NCBI RefSeq assembly: GCF_014207095.1
Contig: NZ_JACHBG010000004.1
Coordinates: forward strand, 124,001-188,000
Source of the DNA: Martinezella lusitana
GTDB lineage: Bacteria; Pseudomonadota; Alphaproteobacteria; Rhizobiales; Rhizobiaceae
Reading direction: 5' to 3'
Length of the DNA stretch: 64,000 nt
Below, in pieces: positions 1 to 11,761 of this stretch (positions are counted from its first letter, which is position 1; each line of letters opens with the position of its first letter). The notes beneath the pieces were generated by a model. The model did not search any database. It was given only the letters and a program-made list of their open reading frames with translations, and was not told the origin of the DNA. The position numbers and the translations under genes are program-made.

Positions 1-450
1 GTTACGTCTTCGGAGTGGCGCTATGGTGATGAGGTTCTGGTTGAGCGTTACATCCATGGTCGCGAACTGACCTGTGGAGTCATGGGTGGCAAGGTTCTTG
101 GGGTTACCGAGATCGTGCCGCTCGGCCACAGCTTCTACGACTATGACGCCAAGTATGCCAAAGGTGGATCAAAACACGTCCTTCCGGCGGAAATTTCACC
201 GAATCTTTACCAAAAGATACAAACATTATCGTTAAGGGCGCATGAAGCTATCGGCTGCCGCGGCGTCAGTCGATCTGACTTCCGCTTCGATGATCGCTTT
301 TCCGAAGAGGGTGAGCTTGTCTGGCTGGAGGTCAATACTCAGCCCGGTATGACCCCTACCTCGCTGGTGCCCGAAATGGCCGCTCATGCCGGCTACTCGT
401 TTGGTGAATTTCTCCGGTGGATGGTGGAGGACGCGTCTTGTTTGCGCTGA
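1..450 (+). CDS. ddl: D-alanine--D-alanine ligase, C-terminal part (partial at left edge)
   Basis: This is the last 149 codons of an ATP-grasp ligase that joins two D-alanines for the peptidoglycan precursor in the cytoplasm. The frame is open to base 1, so the start lies outside the window. The first internal ATG is at 82 but coding clearly begins earlier. The sequence shows the ATP-grasp C-domain, including [11 protein letters not shown] near the left edge and the family signature [14 protein letters not shown], whose E and N are the expected Mg-ATP ligands. The stop overlaps the start of ftsQ, as expected in a dcw cluster where ddl precedes ftsQAZ. Identification rests on motif and context. 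ddlB is likely, but the paralogue cannot be told apart from this fragment. Confidence 0.93.
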   Translation, partial: VTSSEWRYGDEVLVERYIHGRELTCGVMGGKVLGVTEIVPLGHSFYDYDAKYAKGGSKHVLPAEISPNLYQKIQTLSLRAHEAIGCRGVSRSDFRFDDRFSEEGELVWLEVNTQPGMTPTSLVPEMAAHAGYSFGEFLRWMVEDASCLR

Positions 451-1370
451 CGGTCAAAAATATGAGGCGGTCCCGTCATCGCGTCCCGCTCGCTATTGAC
501 GATGTGGAGGATGCGTTCGTATTGCCGCGCCCTCTGCGTCGTGCAGTGCGCTTCCTGGTGAGCCTCGGCTCCGGTCGCATCAACATCCCTGCGCATACCG
601 GCACGGTCGCGACGTTCATGCTCTTCGGTGCGACCGCTCTCTATGGCATGTCGGTTGGCGGTCACAGCCAGGCAGTTGCTGAGGCGACGACGTCGGCTGT
701 CGGGTTTGCGATCGAGGATGTCAAAGTCTCCGGCAACGATGAGACTTCCGAAATCGAGATCCTGCAGCTGCTTGGCCTTGATGGGACGACATCGCTCGTC
801 GCGCTCAATGCGGATGCCGCTCGCCAGAAGATCGCCAATCTGCCCTGGGTTCAGAATGTCGAGGTTCGCAAGGTCTATCCGAAGACCGTCGAAGTGAAGC
901 TGAAAGAGCGCAAGGCTTATGCCATCTGGCAGCACGGCGCCGAGCTCTCGCTGATCCAGAAGGATGGCAGCGTGATTGCGCCGCTGCGCGACAACAAGTT
1001 TGCGAAGCTGCCGCTGTTCGTTGGTCGCGACGCCGAGACTGCGGCCGCTTCCATCGATGATGCATTCGCCAAGTGGCCGGATGTCCGCAATCACGTGAAG
1101 GCATTCGTTCGCGTCGCCGGTCGCCGCTGGGATCTCTATCTCGACAATGGTGTGATAGTCCGGTTGCCGGAAGACAATATCGATGGCGCTCTGGCTCGGC
1201 TTACCAAGCTGGACAAGGACCAGAATCTCCTGCAGCGCGATATCGCCGCGGTGGATCTTCGTCTTGCAGATCGTACCGCAATAGAATTGACCTCGGATGC
1301 AACGCTTCGCCGCCAGGCCGCGGTGGATGCAAGAAACAAGGCTTTGAAGAAAGCAGGGCAGGATACATGA
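438..1370 (+). CDS. ftsQ: Cell division protein FtsQ
   Basis: FtsQ is a bitopic inner-membrane divisome protein that bridges early cytoplasmic and late periplasmic division proteins. The 310-residue product has a basic cytoplasmic tail, one membrane segment (about residues 53-75), a POTRA domain (about 89-160, beginning [10 protein letters not shown] and including [15 protein letters not shown]), then the FtsQ beta domain. I chose the TTG at 438 because GGAGG at 426-430 sits 7 nt upstream and gives the N-terminus (M)FALTVKN. The frame also opens at GTG 417 and ATG 462, without comparable ribosome sites. Its start lies inside the end of ddl and its stop overlaps the ftsA start, so ddl-ftsQ-ftsA are probably translationally coupled. 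Confidence 0.93.
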   Translation: MFALTVKNMRRSRHRVPLAIDDVEDAFVLPRPLRRAVRFLVSLGSGRINIPAHTGTVATFMLFGATALYGMSVGGHSQAVAEATTSAVGFAIEDVKVSGNDETSEIEILQLLGLDGTTSLVALNADAARQKIANLPWVQNVEVRKVYPKTVEVKLKERKAYAIWQHGAELSLIQKDGSVIAPLRDNKFAKLPLFVGRDAETAAASIDDAFAKWPDVRNHVKAFVRVAGRRWDLYLDNGVIVRLPEDNIDGALARLTKLDKDQNLLQRDIAAVDLRLADRTAIELTSDATLRRQAAVDARNKALKKAGQDT

Positions 1371-2698
1371 GCTTATTCGGTTCGTCTCATTTCGGCCTGC
1401 CGCGGTTGAAGCCGCTGTCCTCCAAGCGGTCGCACATCGTGTCGGTTCTCGATATCGGCTCGACGAAGGTCGTCTGCATGATCGGCCGGCTGACGCCGCG
1501 CGAGGAGAGTCAGGTTCTCCCGAACCGCACGCATAACATCGAAATCATCGGCATCGGCCATCAGCGTTCTCGCGGCATCAAGACCGGCGTGATCGCCGAC
1601 CTCGACGCTCTGGAAGGCGTCGTCCGGCTTTCCGTCGATGCGGCCGAGCGCATGGCGGGCCTCACCGTGGACAGCCTGATCGTCAACGTCTCCGCCGGAA
1701 GGCTGGGCAGCGACATCTATACCGCGACCATCGATCTCGGCGGGCAGGAAGTCGAATCCAACGACCTCAAGAAGGTGCTGGCCGCCGCTTGCCAGCAGTC
1801 GGTCCGTCAGGAACGTGCTGTGCTGCATTCGCTGGCGACAGGCTATTCGCTCGATGGCGAGCGCGGTATCCGCGATCCGCTGGCGATGTTCGGCGATGCT
1901 CTTGGTGTCGACATGCATGTGGTGACGGCTGAGCGCGCTGCGCTTCGCAATCTCGAGCTTTGCATCAATCGCGCTCATCTTTCGGTCGAAGGCATGGTGG
2001 CAACGCCTTATGCCAGCGGTCTTGCCGCTCTCGTCGATGACGAAGTCGAACTCGGCTGCGCAGCGATCGACATGGGTGGCGGCACGACGACGATCTCGGT
2101 CTTTGCCGAAGGCAAGCTGGTGCACACCGATGCTGTCAGCCTTGGCGGCCATCACGTCACCACCGACCTTGCCCGCGGCCTTTCCACCCGCATCGAGGAT
2201 GCGGAACGTCTGAAGGTCGTTCATGCTTCCGCGCTCGCAAATTCTTCGGAAGAGCGCGAACTGATTTCCATCCCGCCGATCGGCGAAGACGAGCGTGACC
2301 AGCCGACACAGGTGCCGAAGGCACTGGTGTCGCGCATCGTCAAGGCTCGTATCGAGGAAACCCTCGAACTCATTCGCGATCGCATCCAGCGTTCGGGCTT
2401 CAGCCCGATCGTCGGCAAGCGCGTCGTCCTGACGGGTGGTGCCAGCCAGCTGACCGGCCTGCCTGACGTGGCGCGCCGGGTCCTTGCCCGAAACGTCCGC
2501 ATCGGTCGCCCGATGGGCGTATCCGGCTTGCCGACGGCGGCCAAGGGGCCGGCCTTCTCGACCGCGGTTGGTCTGATGATCTATCCGCAGGTCGCGGACA
2601 TGGAGACACATGCGCCGAGCAGCGGCCTGCTCTCGTCGCTTGGAGGTAACAACAGCCGGATCGGTCGTGTCGGCCAGTGGCTGAAAGAGAGTTTTTGA
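1367..2698 (+). CDS. ftsA: Cell division protein FtsA
   Basis: FtsA is an actin-fold ATPase that tethers FtsZ filaments to the membrane. The 443-residue protein carries the phosphate-1 motif VLDIGSTK (27-34), the FtsA-specific 1C/SHS2 subdomain (about 100-180), the phosphate-2 motif DMGGGTTT (235-242), the adenosine motif VVLTGGASQLTG near residue 360-375, and a C-terminal amphipathic helix ending GQWLKESF, the membrane-targeting sequence. The ATG at 1367 overlaps the ftsQ stop as ATGA. The frame is open upstream to 1073, but that part is a shadow of ftsQ. Rhizobial FtsA typically has a longer N-terminal leader than that of E. coli, matching the roughly 20-residue extension seen here. Confidence 0.97.
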   Translation: MSLFGSSHFGLPRLKPLSSKRSHIVSVLDIGSTKVVCMIGRLTPREESQVLPNRTHNIEIIGIGHQRSRGIKTGVIADLDALEGVVRLSVDAAERMAGLTVDSLIVNVSAGRLGSDIYTATIDLGGQEVESNDLKKVLAAACQQSVRQERAVLHSLATGYSLDGERGIRDPLAMFGDALGVDMHVVTAERAALRNLELCINRAHLSVEGMVATPYASGLAALVDDEVELGCAAIDMGGGTTTISVFAEGKLVHTDAVSLGGHHVTTDLARGLSTRIEDAERLKVVHASALANSSEERELISIPPIGEDERDQPTQVPKALVSRIVKARIEETLELIRDRIQRSGFSPIVGKRVVLTGGASQLTGLPDVARRVLARNVRIGRPMGVSGLPTAAKGPAFSTAVGLMIYPQVADMETHAPSSGLLSSLGGNNSRIGRVGQWLKESF

Positions 2699-2699
2699 G

Positions 2700-2741
2700 T
2701 GCCTGATCCCGGAAAAAATCTTCCGGGGTAAGCGTCAGGCA
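2700..2741 (+). promoter_or_regulatory. Nested inverted repeats between ftsA and ftsZ
   Basis: An outer perfect 7-bp repeat (TGCCTGA at 2700-2706, TCAGGCA at 2735-2741) encloses an inner 7-bp hairpin (CCCGGAA 2708-2714, TTCCGGG 2721-2727, loop AAAATC). No T-run follows, so a simple terminator is unlikely. An mRNA structure that sets the ftsZ:ftsA ratio, through attenuation or processing, is an inference from position only. Confidence 0.5.
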
Positions 2742-2801
2742 AGTGAAATCAGTGAATTGGCCGGCGTGGCGATGCGGCCATAAAGAGAAGGAACGGGTAC
2801 A

Positions 2802-4526
2802 ATGACTATCAAGCTGCATAAGCCAGATATCACCGAGCTTAAGCCGCGTATCACCGTGTTCGGTGTTGGTGGCGGTGGCGGCAATGCCGTCAACAACATG
2901 ATCACGGCAGGCTTGCAGGGCGTCGATTTCGTCGTCGCCAACACCGATGCACAGGCGCTGACCATGACGAAGGCGGAGCGGATCATCCAGCTCGGCGTCA
3001 ACGTCACGGAAGGTCTCGGCGCCGGTTCGCAGCCGGAAGTCGGCCGTGCAGCTGCCGAAGAGTGCATCGATGAAATCATCGACCATCTCAATGGCACGCA
3101 TATGTGCTTCGTCACCGCCGGCATGGGCGGCGGCACGGGTACGGGTGCTGCTCCGGTCGTCGCGCAGGCCGCTCGCAACAAGGGCATCCTGACCGTCGGC
3201 GTCGTCACCAAGCCGTTCCACTTCGAAGGCGGCCGCCGCATGCGTCTCGCCGAGCAGGGCATCCAGGAACTGCAAAAGTCGGTCGACACGCTAATCGTCA
3301 TTCCGAACCAGAACCTCTTCCGTATCGCCAACGACAAGACGACTTTCGCCGACGCGTTCTCGATGGCCGACCAGGTTCTCTACTCGGGCGTTGCCTGCAT
3401 CACCGACCTGATGGTGAAGGAAGGTCTTATCAACCTCGACTTCGCCGACGTTCGCTCGGTCATGCGCGAAATGGGCCGCGCGATGATGGGTACCGGTGAA
3501 GCTTCCGGCCAGGGCCGTGCAATGCAGGCTGCTGAGGCCGCTATTGCCAACCCGCTGCTCGATGAAACCTCGATGAAGGGTGCACAGGGCCTGCTGATCT
3601 CGATCACCGGCGGCCGTGACCTCACCCTGTTCGAAGTCGACGAAGCTGCGACGCGTATTCGCGAAGAAGTCGATCCGGACGCCAACATCATCCTCGGCGC
3701 TACTTTCGACGAATCGCTCGAAGGCATCATCCGCGTCTCCGTCGTCGCAACCGGCATCGACCGTGCGATGAACGAAGCAGCCGACCGCGGTATGGAATTC
3801 CGCCCGGTCGCGAAGCCGGCTATCCGTCCGTCCGCGGCCGCCGCTCCGGTAGCGGCCGCAGCTCAGCCTGTCCATGTCGCGCAGGCCCATACCGCACAGG
3901 CTGCAACTCCGGCTCCTCGCACTATCGATCCGGTCGCCCAGACCATTCGTGCAGCGGAAGCCGATCTGGAACGTGAACTCGAAATCCAGATGGCCCGTCA
4001 GGCTCATGTGCAGCAACAGCAGCAGCCTGTAGCGCAGGAAGAAAGTTTCCGTCCGCAGAGCCGCATCTTCGCGGCGGCACCGGAAGCTCAGCCGGTCCGT
4101 CAGGCCCCGGTTCAGCCCCAGCCGGCTCCGGTCATGCATCAGCAGCCGATCATCCGTCAGGCTCCCGAGCAGGTTCGTATGCCGAAGGTGGAAGACTTCC
4201 CGCCGGTGGTTAAGGCAGAGATGGAACATCGCGCACAGCCGGCTGCTCCGCAGGCCGCTGAAGAGCGTGGCCCGATGGGCCTGCTGAAGCGCATTACCAA
4301 CTCGCTCGGCCGCCGCGAAGAAGACCCGGCTTTCGACGACATGATGGCTCCGACCCAGGCTGCGGCTCCGCAGCAGCGCCGCGCGCCGTCGCCGGAAGCA
4401 AGCCTCTACGCTCCGCGTCGCGGCAACCTCGACGACCAGGGCCGTCAGGTTCCGCAGGCCCGTATGGCGAGCCATGAGGACGATCAGCTCGAAATTCCGG
4501 CCTTCCTGCGCCGCCAGTCGAACTGA
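2802..4526 (+). CDS. ftsZ: Cell division GTPase FtsZ (long-linker type)
   Basis: FtsZ is the tubulin-like GTPase that polymerises into the Z-ring. The 574-residue protein has a normal GTPase body (to about residue 330) with GGGGGN (23-28), the tubulin signature GGGTGTG (109-115) and the T7 loop NLDFADV (211-217). A very long Ala/Pro/Gln-rich, probably disordered linker (about 335-555, including a QQQQQ run) follows, and the conserved C-terminal peptide LEIPAFLRR binds FtsA and similar partners. E. coli FtsZ is about 383 residues; the extra length is linker, as known for alphaproteobacteria. It starts 103 bp after ftsA and has its own terminator, so an independent ftsZ promoter in or before that gap is likely. 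Confidence 0.98.
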   Translation: MTIKLHKPDITELKPRITVFGVGGGGGNAVNNMITAGLQGVDFVVANTDAQALTMTKAERIIQLGVNVTEGLGAGSQPEVGRAAAEECIDEIIDHLNGTHMCFVTAGMGGGTGTGAAPVVAQAARNKGILTVGVVTKPFHFEGGRRMRLAEQGIQELQKSVDTLIVIPNQNLFRIANDKTTFADAFSMADQVLYSGVACITDLMVKEGLINLDFADVRSVMREMGRAMMGTGEASGQGRAMQAAEAAIANPLLDETSMKGAQGLLISITGGRDLTLFEVDEAATRIREEVDPDANIILGATFDESLEGIIRVSVVATGIDRAMNEAADRGMEFRPVAKPAIRPSAAAAPVAAAAQPVHVAQAHTAQAATPAPRTIDPVAQTIRAAEADLERELEIQMARQAHVQQQQQPVAQEESFRPQSRIFAAAPEAQPVRQAPVQPQPAPVMHQQPIIRQAPEQVRMPKVEDFPPVVKAEMEHRAQPAAPQAAEERGPMGLLKRITNSLGRREEDPAFDDMMAPTQAAAPQQRRAPSPEASLYAPRRGNLDDQGRQVPQARMASHEDDQLEIPAFLRRQSN

Positions 4527-4571
4527 CCTAGTATCGGGCAACTTTTTAATAGGTTGCTAACCATCCTGATG

Positions 4572-4609
4572 AAATCCGGGGCTGAAAAGCTCCGGATTTC
4601 CTTATTTTA
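4572..4609 (+). terminator. Rho-independent terminator after ftsZ
   Basis: A 12-bp stem (4572-4583 with 4588-4599, one G-T pair) is closed by a GAAA loop and followed by the T-rich stretch CCTTATTTT. It lies 45 bp after the ftsZ stop. The rest of the gap to lpxC (4610-4856) shows no convincing gene; it should contain the lpxC promoter, but I see no strong -35/-10 pair. Confidence 0.9.
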
Positions 4610-4856
4610 GACTTGTTGTCATATCTGGAATTACCCAACAAATTCAATCATCTGCTTTCGTAACAATGCGAAAGAAACAGTGATTTGGAATGCGGTGCCT
4701 CGGCGCGTATGTAGATAGCAAGCAAGGCTGCGGAATCACATTCGGCAATGAACGTATGTGGCATGCGCGGCATAGTTAACAGACTGGACCGGCGATAAGG
4801 GTAAGTGTTCGAAGATGACCGCCCGGCATGGATCAGATAGACGAAGGCAGAATTAT

Positions 4857-5813
4857 ATGGCGATCGGATTGCTGGGTTTTCAGACCACTATTGCAAACCC
4901 TGTGACACTTTCGGGTATCGGCGTTCATTCCGGCGCCAATGTGTCTATTACTCTATATCCGGCAGAGGCCGGCACCGGCGTGGTTTTCCAGCGCATTCAC
5001 GGCAATGGCGAAGTGACCGAGCTGCGCGCCGTTTCCTCGCAGGTTGGCAACACTGATCTTTGCACCGTTCTCGGCTTCTCGCCGGCGCGTTCTATCGCGA
5101 CCGTGGAGCACGTGATGGCTGCGATTTATGCAATTGGCCTCGATAACGTCGTGATCGAAGTAACGGGCGCCGAGATGCCGATCATGGACGGCAGTTCCTA
5201 TCCTTTCATCGAAGCGATCGAGCAGGTCGGCATCGTGTCGCTCGGCGTCAAGCGCCGCTACATCCGCGTGACCAAGCCGGTTCGCATCGAAGCCGGTGGC
5301 TCCTGGTCGGAGTTCCGCCCCTATGACGGCACGCGGTTCGAAGTCGAGATCGATTTTGCCTGCCCGCTGATCGGCCGCCAGAAGTGGGAAGGCGATCTGA
5401 CTGCCGAGACCTTCAAGACAGAACTGTCGCGCGCGCGTACCTTCGGTTTCATGCGCGACGTCGAGCCGCTCTGGGCTTCCGGCCATGCATTGGGTTCATC
5501 GCTCGAAAATTCCGTCGTCATCTCGGACGACAACACGGTTATCAACGTTGAGGGCCTGCGTTATCCCGAGGACGAGTTCGTTCGTCACAAGACGCTGGAT
5601 GCAGTTGGCGATCTCGCGCTCGCAGGCGCGCAGTTCATCGGCCATTATCGTTCCTATCGGGGTGGCCATCGCATGAATGCAAACGCCCTGAAGGCACTGC
5701 TGAGCGATCCGACAGCTTATGATGTCGTCGAAGCACCGGCGCAGCGTCAGCGCGCTCATGGCCGCGAATTCGTCCCGGTGAACGCTCCGGAATTCGCGCC
5801 CTGGTCGGCGTGA
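4857..5813 (+). CDS. lpxC: UDP-3-O-acyl-N-acetylglucosamine deacetylase LpxC
   Basis: LpxC is the zinc deacetylase that commits the cell to lipid A synthesis. The 318-residue protein keeps the catalytic set: E84 and H85 in ATVEHVMAA, H244 and D248 in HKTLDAVGD (zinc ligands with H85), and H271 in GGHRMN. Two repeated LpxC folds are visible, beginning LGFQTTIANPVTLSGIG. The ATG at 4857 is chosen because family members begin MxIGLLGFQTT; the frame also opens at 4815, which would add 14 unconserved residues. It follows ftsZ, as in many Proteobacteria, and is closed by its own terminator, so it is probably monocistronic. Confidence 0.97.
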   Translation: MAIGLLGFQTTIANPVTLSGIGVHSGANVSITLYPAEAGTGVVFQRIHGNGEVTELRAVSSQVGNTDLCTVLGFSPARSIATVEHVMAAIYAIGLDNVVIEVTGAEMPIMDGSSYPFIEAIEQVGIVSLGVKRRYIRVTKPVRIEAGGSWSEFRPYDGTRFEVEIDFACPLIGRQKWEGDLTAETFKTELSRARTFGFMRDVEPLWASGHALGSSLENSVVISDDNTVINVEGLRYPEDEFVRHKTLDAVGDLALAGAQFIGHYRSYRGGHRMNANALKALLSDPTAYDVVEAPAQRQRAHGREFVPVNAPEFAPWSA

Positions 5814-5837
5814 ACTTTCGGAATCGAAGCAAGATGA

Positions 5838-5871
5838 GAGTGCCGCTCCGATGAGGGGCGGCTCTTTTTTT
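5838..5871 (+). terminator. Rho-independent terminator after lpxC
   Basis: A GC-rich hairpin (GAG..CCGCTCC with GGGGCGGCTC, loop GATGA, small bulge) is followed by seven T residues, 24 bp beyond the lpxC stop. Confidence 0.88.
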
Positions 5872-6097
5872 GACTGGCGATTCGCGGCTTTGCCTGCGGT
5901 TGTTGCTAGACGTGAAAATCCGGCAGCCCGCAAAGAATTCCCTGTCAAAACAGTGATTAAGCCTGCCGAAATCCGGTCTTTGCCACAAAAATGCGTTAAT
6001 GCATCATCAATGCGTTGCCCTGATGGTGTTTTTGCGGCTAGAAACGCCAGCGAGAGAACGCCGTCTTCGCAACGACGGCTAGTGGGACAGTGATCCG

Positions 6098-6967
6098 ATG
6101 AGTTTTGCAAGGTCTGAAAGCATGAATGTCGCAGCGCGGGTTTTGCTCGTATCGCTCCTTCTGGCCGGTACCAGTGCTGTGGTGACGGGTTGTAATACGA
6201 AGAAGGATATCGACATCACCAAGCTCGGTGTCGAGACGGATCCGCCAGAATTGCTCTACAATCAGGGCCTTGCCAACATCAAGGCCGGCAACATGACCGA
6301 AGCCGGCAAGAAGTTCGACGCCATCAACCAGCAGCAGCCCTTCTCAGAATGGGCGCGCAAGGCCATGGTGATGAGCACCTTCGTCAAGTACCGCACAGGT
6401 CGCTACGACGATGCCGTGCAGACCGGCAACAGCTATCTGAAGCAGTATCCGGGCTCAGAAGACGCAGACTACGTCCAGTATCTGGTCGGCTCTTCCTATG
6501 CGAAGCAGATCGTCGATGTCACGCAGGATCAGCGCGCGGCGCAGCAGACGATCGAGGCGATGACCAAGCTCGTCAACAACTATCCGAAGTCGCAATATGT
6601 CAGCGACGCGCAGGAAAAGATCCGTTTCGCCAAGGATCAGCTGGCCGGCAAGGAAATGCAGGTCGGGCGTTATTATCTTGAGCGCAAGGACTATCTTGCC
6701 GCCATCTCCCGCTTCCGCATCGTCGTGGAACAGTATCCGACGACCAACCAGATCGAAGAAGCTCTGGCACGTCTCGTCGAGGCCTACTACGCGATGGGCA
6801 TCGTGCCGGAAGCGCAGACGGCAGCCGCTGTTCTCGGTCACAACTATCCGGACAGCCGCTGGTACAAGGATTCTTATCAGCTGCTGAAAAAGGGCGGCGT
6901 GGATCCGAGCGAAAACTCCGGCTCGTGGATTTCCAGAGCAGGTAAGAAACTTCTTCTTGGGACGTGA
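6098..6967 (+). CDS. bamD: Outer membrane assembly lipoprotein BamD (YfiO/ComL)
   Basis: BamD is the essential lipoprotein of the BAM complex that folds beta-barrel proteins into the outer membrane. The sequence shows a lipoprotein signal with lipobox VVTGC (Cys32 from this start), then TPR-like helical repeats (for example YNQGLANIKAGNMTEAGKKF and FKIVVEQYP-like units up to residue 260), with the total length of 289 typical for the family. Two starts are plausible: ATG 6098 (GGGA about 10 nt upstream) and ATG 6122 (AAGG about 9 nt upstream), the latter giving a compact 24-residue signal peptide. recN follows 12 bp later, so the two are likely co-transcribed, an arrangement common in rhizobia. 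Confidence 0.93.
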   Translation: MSFARSESMNVAARVLLVSLLLAGTSAVVTGCNTKKDIDITKLGVETDPPELLYNQGLANIKAGNMTEAGKKFDAINQQQPFSEWARKAMVMSTFVKYRTGRYDDAVQTGNSYLKQYPGSEDADYVQYLVGSSYAKQIVDVTQDQRAAQQTIEAMTKLVNNYPKSQYVSDAQEKIRFAKDQLAGKEMQVGRYYLERKDYLAAISRFRIVVEQYPTTNQIEEALARLVEAYYAMGIVPEAQTAAAVLGHNYPDSRWYKDSYQLLKKGGVDPSENSGSWISRAGKKLLLGT

Positions 6968-6979
6968 GATTGAGCGCAG

Positions 6980-8653
6980 ATGCTGATCCAGCTTTCGATC
7001 CGCGATATCGTTCTGATCGAGCGGCTGGATCTTGCCTTCGAGTCCGGGCTTTCGGTGCTGACCGGCGAGACGGGCGCAGGCAAATCCATCCTGCTTGACA
7101 GTTTGTCGTTGGCCCTCGGCGGGCGCGGCGATGGAGGGCTCGTGCGTCATGGGGAAGATCGCGGCCAGGTGACTGCGGTCTTCGATGTCGGCACGCAACA
7201 TCCTGCCCGCAAGCTTCTGCGCGAAAACGGCATCGATGACGACGGCGATCTGATTTTCCGCCGCGTCCAGTCGGCTGACGGCCGCACCAAGGCATTCATC
7301 AACGATCAGGCGCTTAGCGTTCAGCTCATGCGCCAGATCGGGCAGCACCTCGTCGAAATTCATGGACAGCACGACGACCGGGCTCTGGTCGACACGGATG
7401 CGCATCGCATGTTGCTCGATGCGTTCGCCGGTCTTGCTGAAGAGGCTCAAGGGGTGGGCAGACTTTACAAGGTCTGGCGCGACAACGAGCGCACCCTGAA
7501 GAAGCACAGGGAGCAGGTGGAGAAGGCGGCACGCGAGGCGGATTACCTTCGTGCATCCGTCGAAGAATTGCAGAAACTCTCGCCGCAAGACGGCGAAGAA
7601 GATGAGCTTGCGGAAAAGCGCTCGCGAATGATGAAGGCCGAGCGTATCGCCGGCGATATCGCCGAAGCGTCGGAATTCCTGAACGGCAATGCCTCGCCCG
7701 TGCCGCATATCGCGTCGCTGGTTCGACGCCTTGAGCGCAAGAGCCATGAAGCGCCCGGCTTGCTGGAAGACACCGTGGCGCTGCTCGATGCTGCCCTCGA
7801 CCAGCTTTCCAACGCGCAGATGGAAGTCGAAGCCGCATTGCGCAAGACAGAATACGATCCCCGCGAATTGGAGCGGGTCGAGGAGCGTCTGTTTGCACTA
7901 CGCGGCGCTTCCCGCAAATATTCGGTGCCGGTCAGCGAGCTGCCGGCTCTCGCAGAGCGCATGGTCTCGGATCTGGCCGATGTCGACGCCGGCGAGGAAA
8001 GGCTTGCAAAGCTCGACGCCGAGCTTGTCGCCGCCAAGGCGGAATATGATGTTGCAGCGCGCAGCCTTTCGGAGAAGCGCCGCCACGCGGGCGAGGCGCT
8101 TGCTGGCGCCGTCATGGCGGAATTGCCGGCATTGAAGCTCGAGCGGGCACGCTTCATGGTGGAGATCACGACCGATCCGGAAGCGGGCACCTCAGACGGT
8201 ATCGACGTCGTCGAATTCCACGTTCAGACGAATCCGGGCACGCGCCCAGGTCCGATCACCAAGGTTGCCTCCGGCGGCGAACTCTCGCGCTTCCTGCTTG
8301 CATTGAAGGTAGCGCTTGCCGATCGCGGTTCGGCGCCAACTCTCGTCTTCGACGAAATCGACACCGGCGTCGGCGGCGCCGTTGCGGATGCTATCGGCCA
8401 GCGGCTGAAGCGCCTGTCCGGTCGCGTGCAGGTGCTTTCTGTCACCCACGCACCGCAGGTCGCCGCGCGCGCCGCGACGCATCTGCTGATCTCCAAGGGG
8501 CCCGTCGCGGACGGCTCAGAAAAGATTTCGACGCGTGTTGCGACGATGGAACCAAAGGACCGCACCGAGGAAATCGCCCGCATGCTCGCAGGTGCTTCGG
8601 TAACGGAAGAGGCGAGGGCCGCCGCCAAGCGCTTGCTTTCCGGTAACGGTTAA
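6980..8653 (+). CDS. recN: DNA repair protein RecN
   Basis: RecN is an SMC-like ATPase that acts early in double-strand-break repair. The 557-residue protein has an N-terminal Walker A GETGAGKS (29-36), a long central helical/coiled-coil region (about 160-370, rich in E, K, R, A) and a C-terminal signature ASGGELSRFLLALKVAL followed by Walker B TLVFDEIDTGVGG. Length and domain order match the family. It begins 12 bp after bamD. No LexA-type GTTC-N7-GTTC box was noticed between the genes, so SOS control, if present, would come from upstream of bamD. Confidence 0.96.
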   Translation: MLIQLSIRDIVLIERLDLAFESGLSVLTGETGAGKSILLDSLSLALGGRGDGGLVRHGEDRGQVTAVFDVGTQHPARKLLRENGIDDDGDLIFRRVQSADGRTKAFINDQALSVQLMRQIGQHLVEIHGQHDDRALVDTDAHRMLLDAFAGLAEEAQGVGRLYKVWRDNERTLKKHREQVEKAAREADYLRASVEELQKLSPQDGEEDELAEKRSRMMKAERIAGDIAEASEFLNGNASPVPHIASLVRRLERKSHEAPGLLEDTVALLDAALDQLSNAQMEVEAALRKTEYDPRELERVEERLFALRGASRKYSVPVSELPALAERMVSDLADVDAGEERLAKLDAELVAAKAEYDVAARSLSEKRRHAGEALAGAVMAELPALKLERARFMVEITTDPEAGTSDGIDVVEFHVQTNPGTRPGPITKVASGGELSRFLLALKVALADRGSAPTLVFDEIDTGVGGAVADAIGQRLKRLSGRVQVLSVTHAPQVAARAATHLLISKGPVADGSEKISTRVATMEPKDRTEEIARMLAGASVTEEARAAAKRLLSGNG

Positions 8654-8707
8654 TCTCCAAGCAGGTTTTCCAACCTGAATTTTCCCGTTGTATTTGCGCG
8701 CTGCGAA

Positions 8708-8744
8708 CGGAAAACCGCTTCGCACTTTTTCTCGAAGTGCTCTA
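8708..8744 (+). repeat. Short interspersed repeat, copy 1 of 3
   Basis: An intergenic motif reading CGGAAAACCGCTTCGCACTT followed about 14 nt later by GTGCTCTA, located between recN and ligA. The same framework (GGAAA, CCGCTT, CACTTTT, TGCTCTA) recurs at 45120-45155 and, more degenerate, at 17858-17893. Matches were found by eye, so the boundaries are approximate. Confidence 0.6.
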
Positions 8745-8745
8745 A

Positions 8746-10928
<2,183 letters not shown>

Positions 10929-10929
<1 letters not shown>

Positions 10930-10961
10930 GCGGTAGGATGGCGTGACCATATCCTGCCGCC
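10929..10961. terminator. Hairpin between convergent ligA and GNAT genes
   Basis: An 11-bp inverted repeat (GGCGGTAGGAT 10929-10939 with ATCCTGCCGCC 10951-10961, one G-T pair) starts at the last base of ligA. No T-run follows on either strand, so it may act as a weak bidirectional terminator or an mRNA 3' stabiliser. Confidence 0.6.
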
Positions 10962-10970
10962 GTTGATCGA

Positions 10971-11507
10971 TCAGAATCTCAACCGTGCCATTGTGAGCGC
11001 ATCGACAAATTCGCCGTTGCGGAATGCGAAGGCGCGCAGCCGCCCTTCGGTTTCGAAGCCGAACTTCTCATAGAGGCCGATCGCCGGGATGTTGTCCGCA
11101 TAGACGGTCAATTCCAGGCGCTTGATCGCCAGCCAGTTGTCAGCGGTGTCAATCAGCGCGCCCAGAAGCGCTGAACCGATGCCGCTGCCCGTGAAATCGT
11201 CGTGCACGCCCATGCCGATCTGGCCGATGTGAATGCGTCGGCCGGAAAGCCGCGTCAGGCCGGCGCTGCCGACGACTTGCCCATCGACTTCAGCGACGAT
11301 GCCGGTCGAGTTGGGTGACGGCTTCTCCAGCCATTGCCGGGTTTCCTCGATGTTTTGGAACGGCAGGCGCAGGGTGCCGGCGCGAAAGCCGGGAAGATTG
11401 GCGATTGCCGCAATTGCTTCGGCATCGGACACCCGGGTCGCGCGGATCGTGACCGGACGCACTGCGCCGGATCGTCGCTTGACGGGCTCTTGCTGTTCAA
11501 AAGACAT
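10971..11507 (-). CDS. GNAT family N-acetyltransferase
   Basis: This is a 178-residue acetyl-CoA-dependent N-acetyltransferase of unknown substrate. The fold is visible from VTIRATRVSDAEAIAAI onward. The acetyl-CoA loop (motif A) lies in IGMGVHDDFTGSGIGSALLG, and motif B is GLYEKFGFETEGRLR. The start at 11507 has an excellent ribosome site (AAGGAGAG) and gives MSFEQQEP; the frame continues upstream to 11549 without support. The final residues, FVDALTMARLRF, are typical of RimJ/phosphinothricin-type members. It is convergent with ligA. A housekeeping or detoxifying role cannot be chosen from sequence alone. Confidence 0.85.
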   Translation of the reverse strand: MSFEQQEPVKRRSGAVRPVTIRATRVSDAEAIAAIANLPGFRAGTLRLPFQNIEETRQWLEKPSPNSTGIVAEVDGQVVGSAGLTRLSGRRIHIGQIGMGVHDDFTGSGIGSALLGALIDTADNWLAIKRLELTVYADNIPAIGLYEKFGFETEGRLRAFAFRNGEFVDALTMARLRF

Positions 11508-11761
11508 TGGCTCTCCTTGGTTTTGGGGAGGAGAGCTAGGGAGCGTCAACCCTGCTCGCCTCGGCAGGGTTGAGATGGATCGCAGTCAGCTCAGCGCAAC
11601 ACAGCTTCCACTCGCCCTGCAAGGGGAGAGATGGTGATAAGATGCATGACTGTGGCGCGAAGTGCGATCATGAGGCGATGATCGGATGCTATGCCACTAT
11701 TGTCAATTGCATCTCGTCAATTTTGCTCCCGCCGTTCGCAAGAGTGTCCCTGGATGGCATC

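Noticed and set aside
3291..4541. 416-codon minus-strand frame opposite ftsZ
   Set aside because: It covers the FtsZ body and linker; its composition follows third-codon GC bias of the sense gene and no ribosome site or motif is present.
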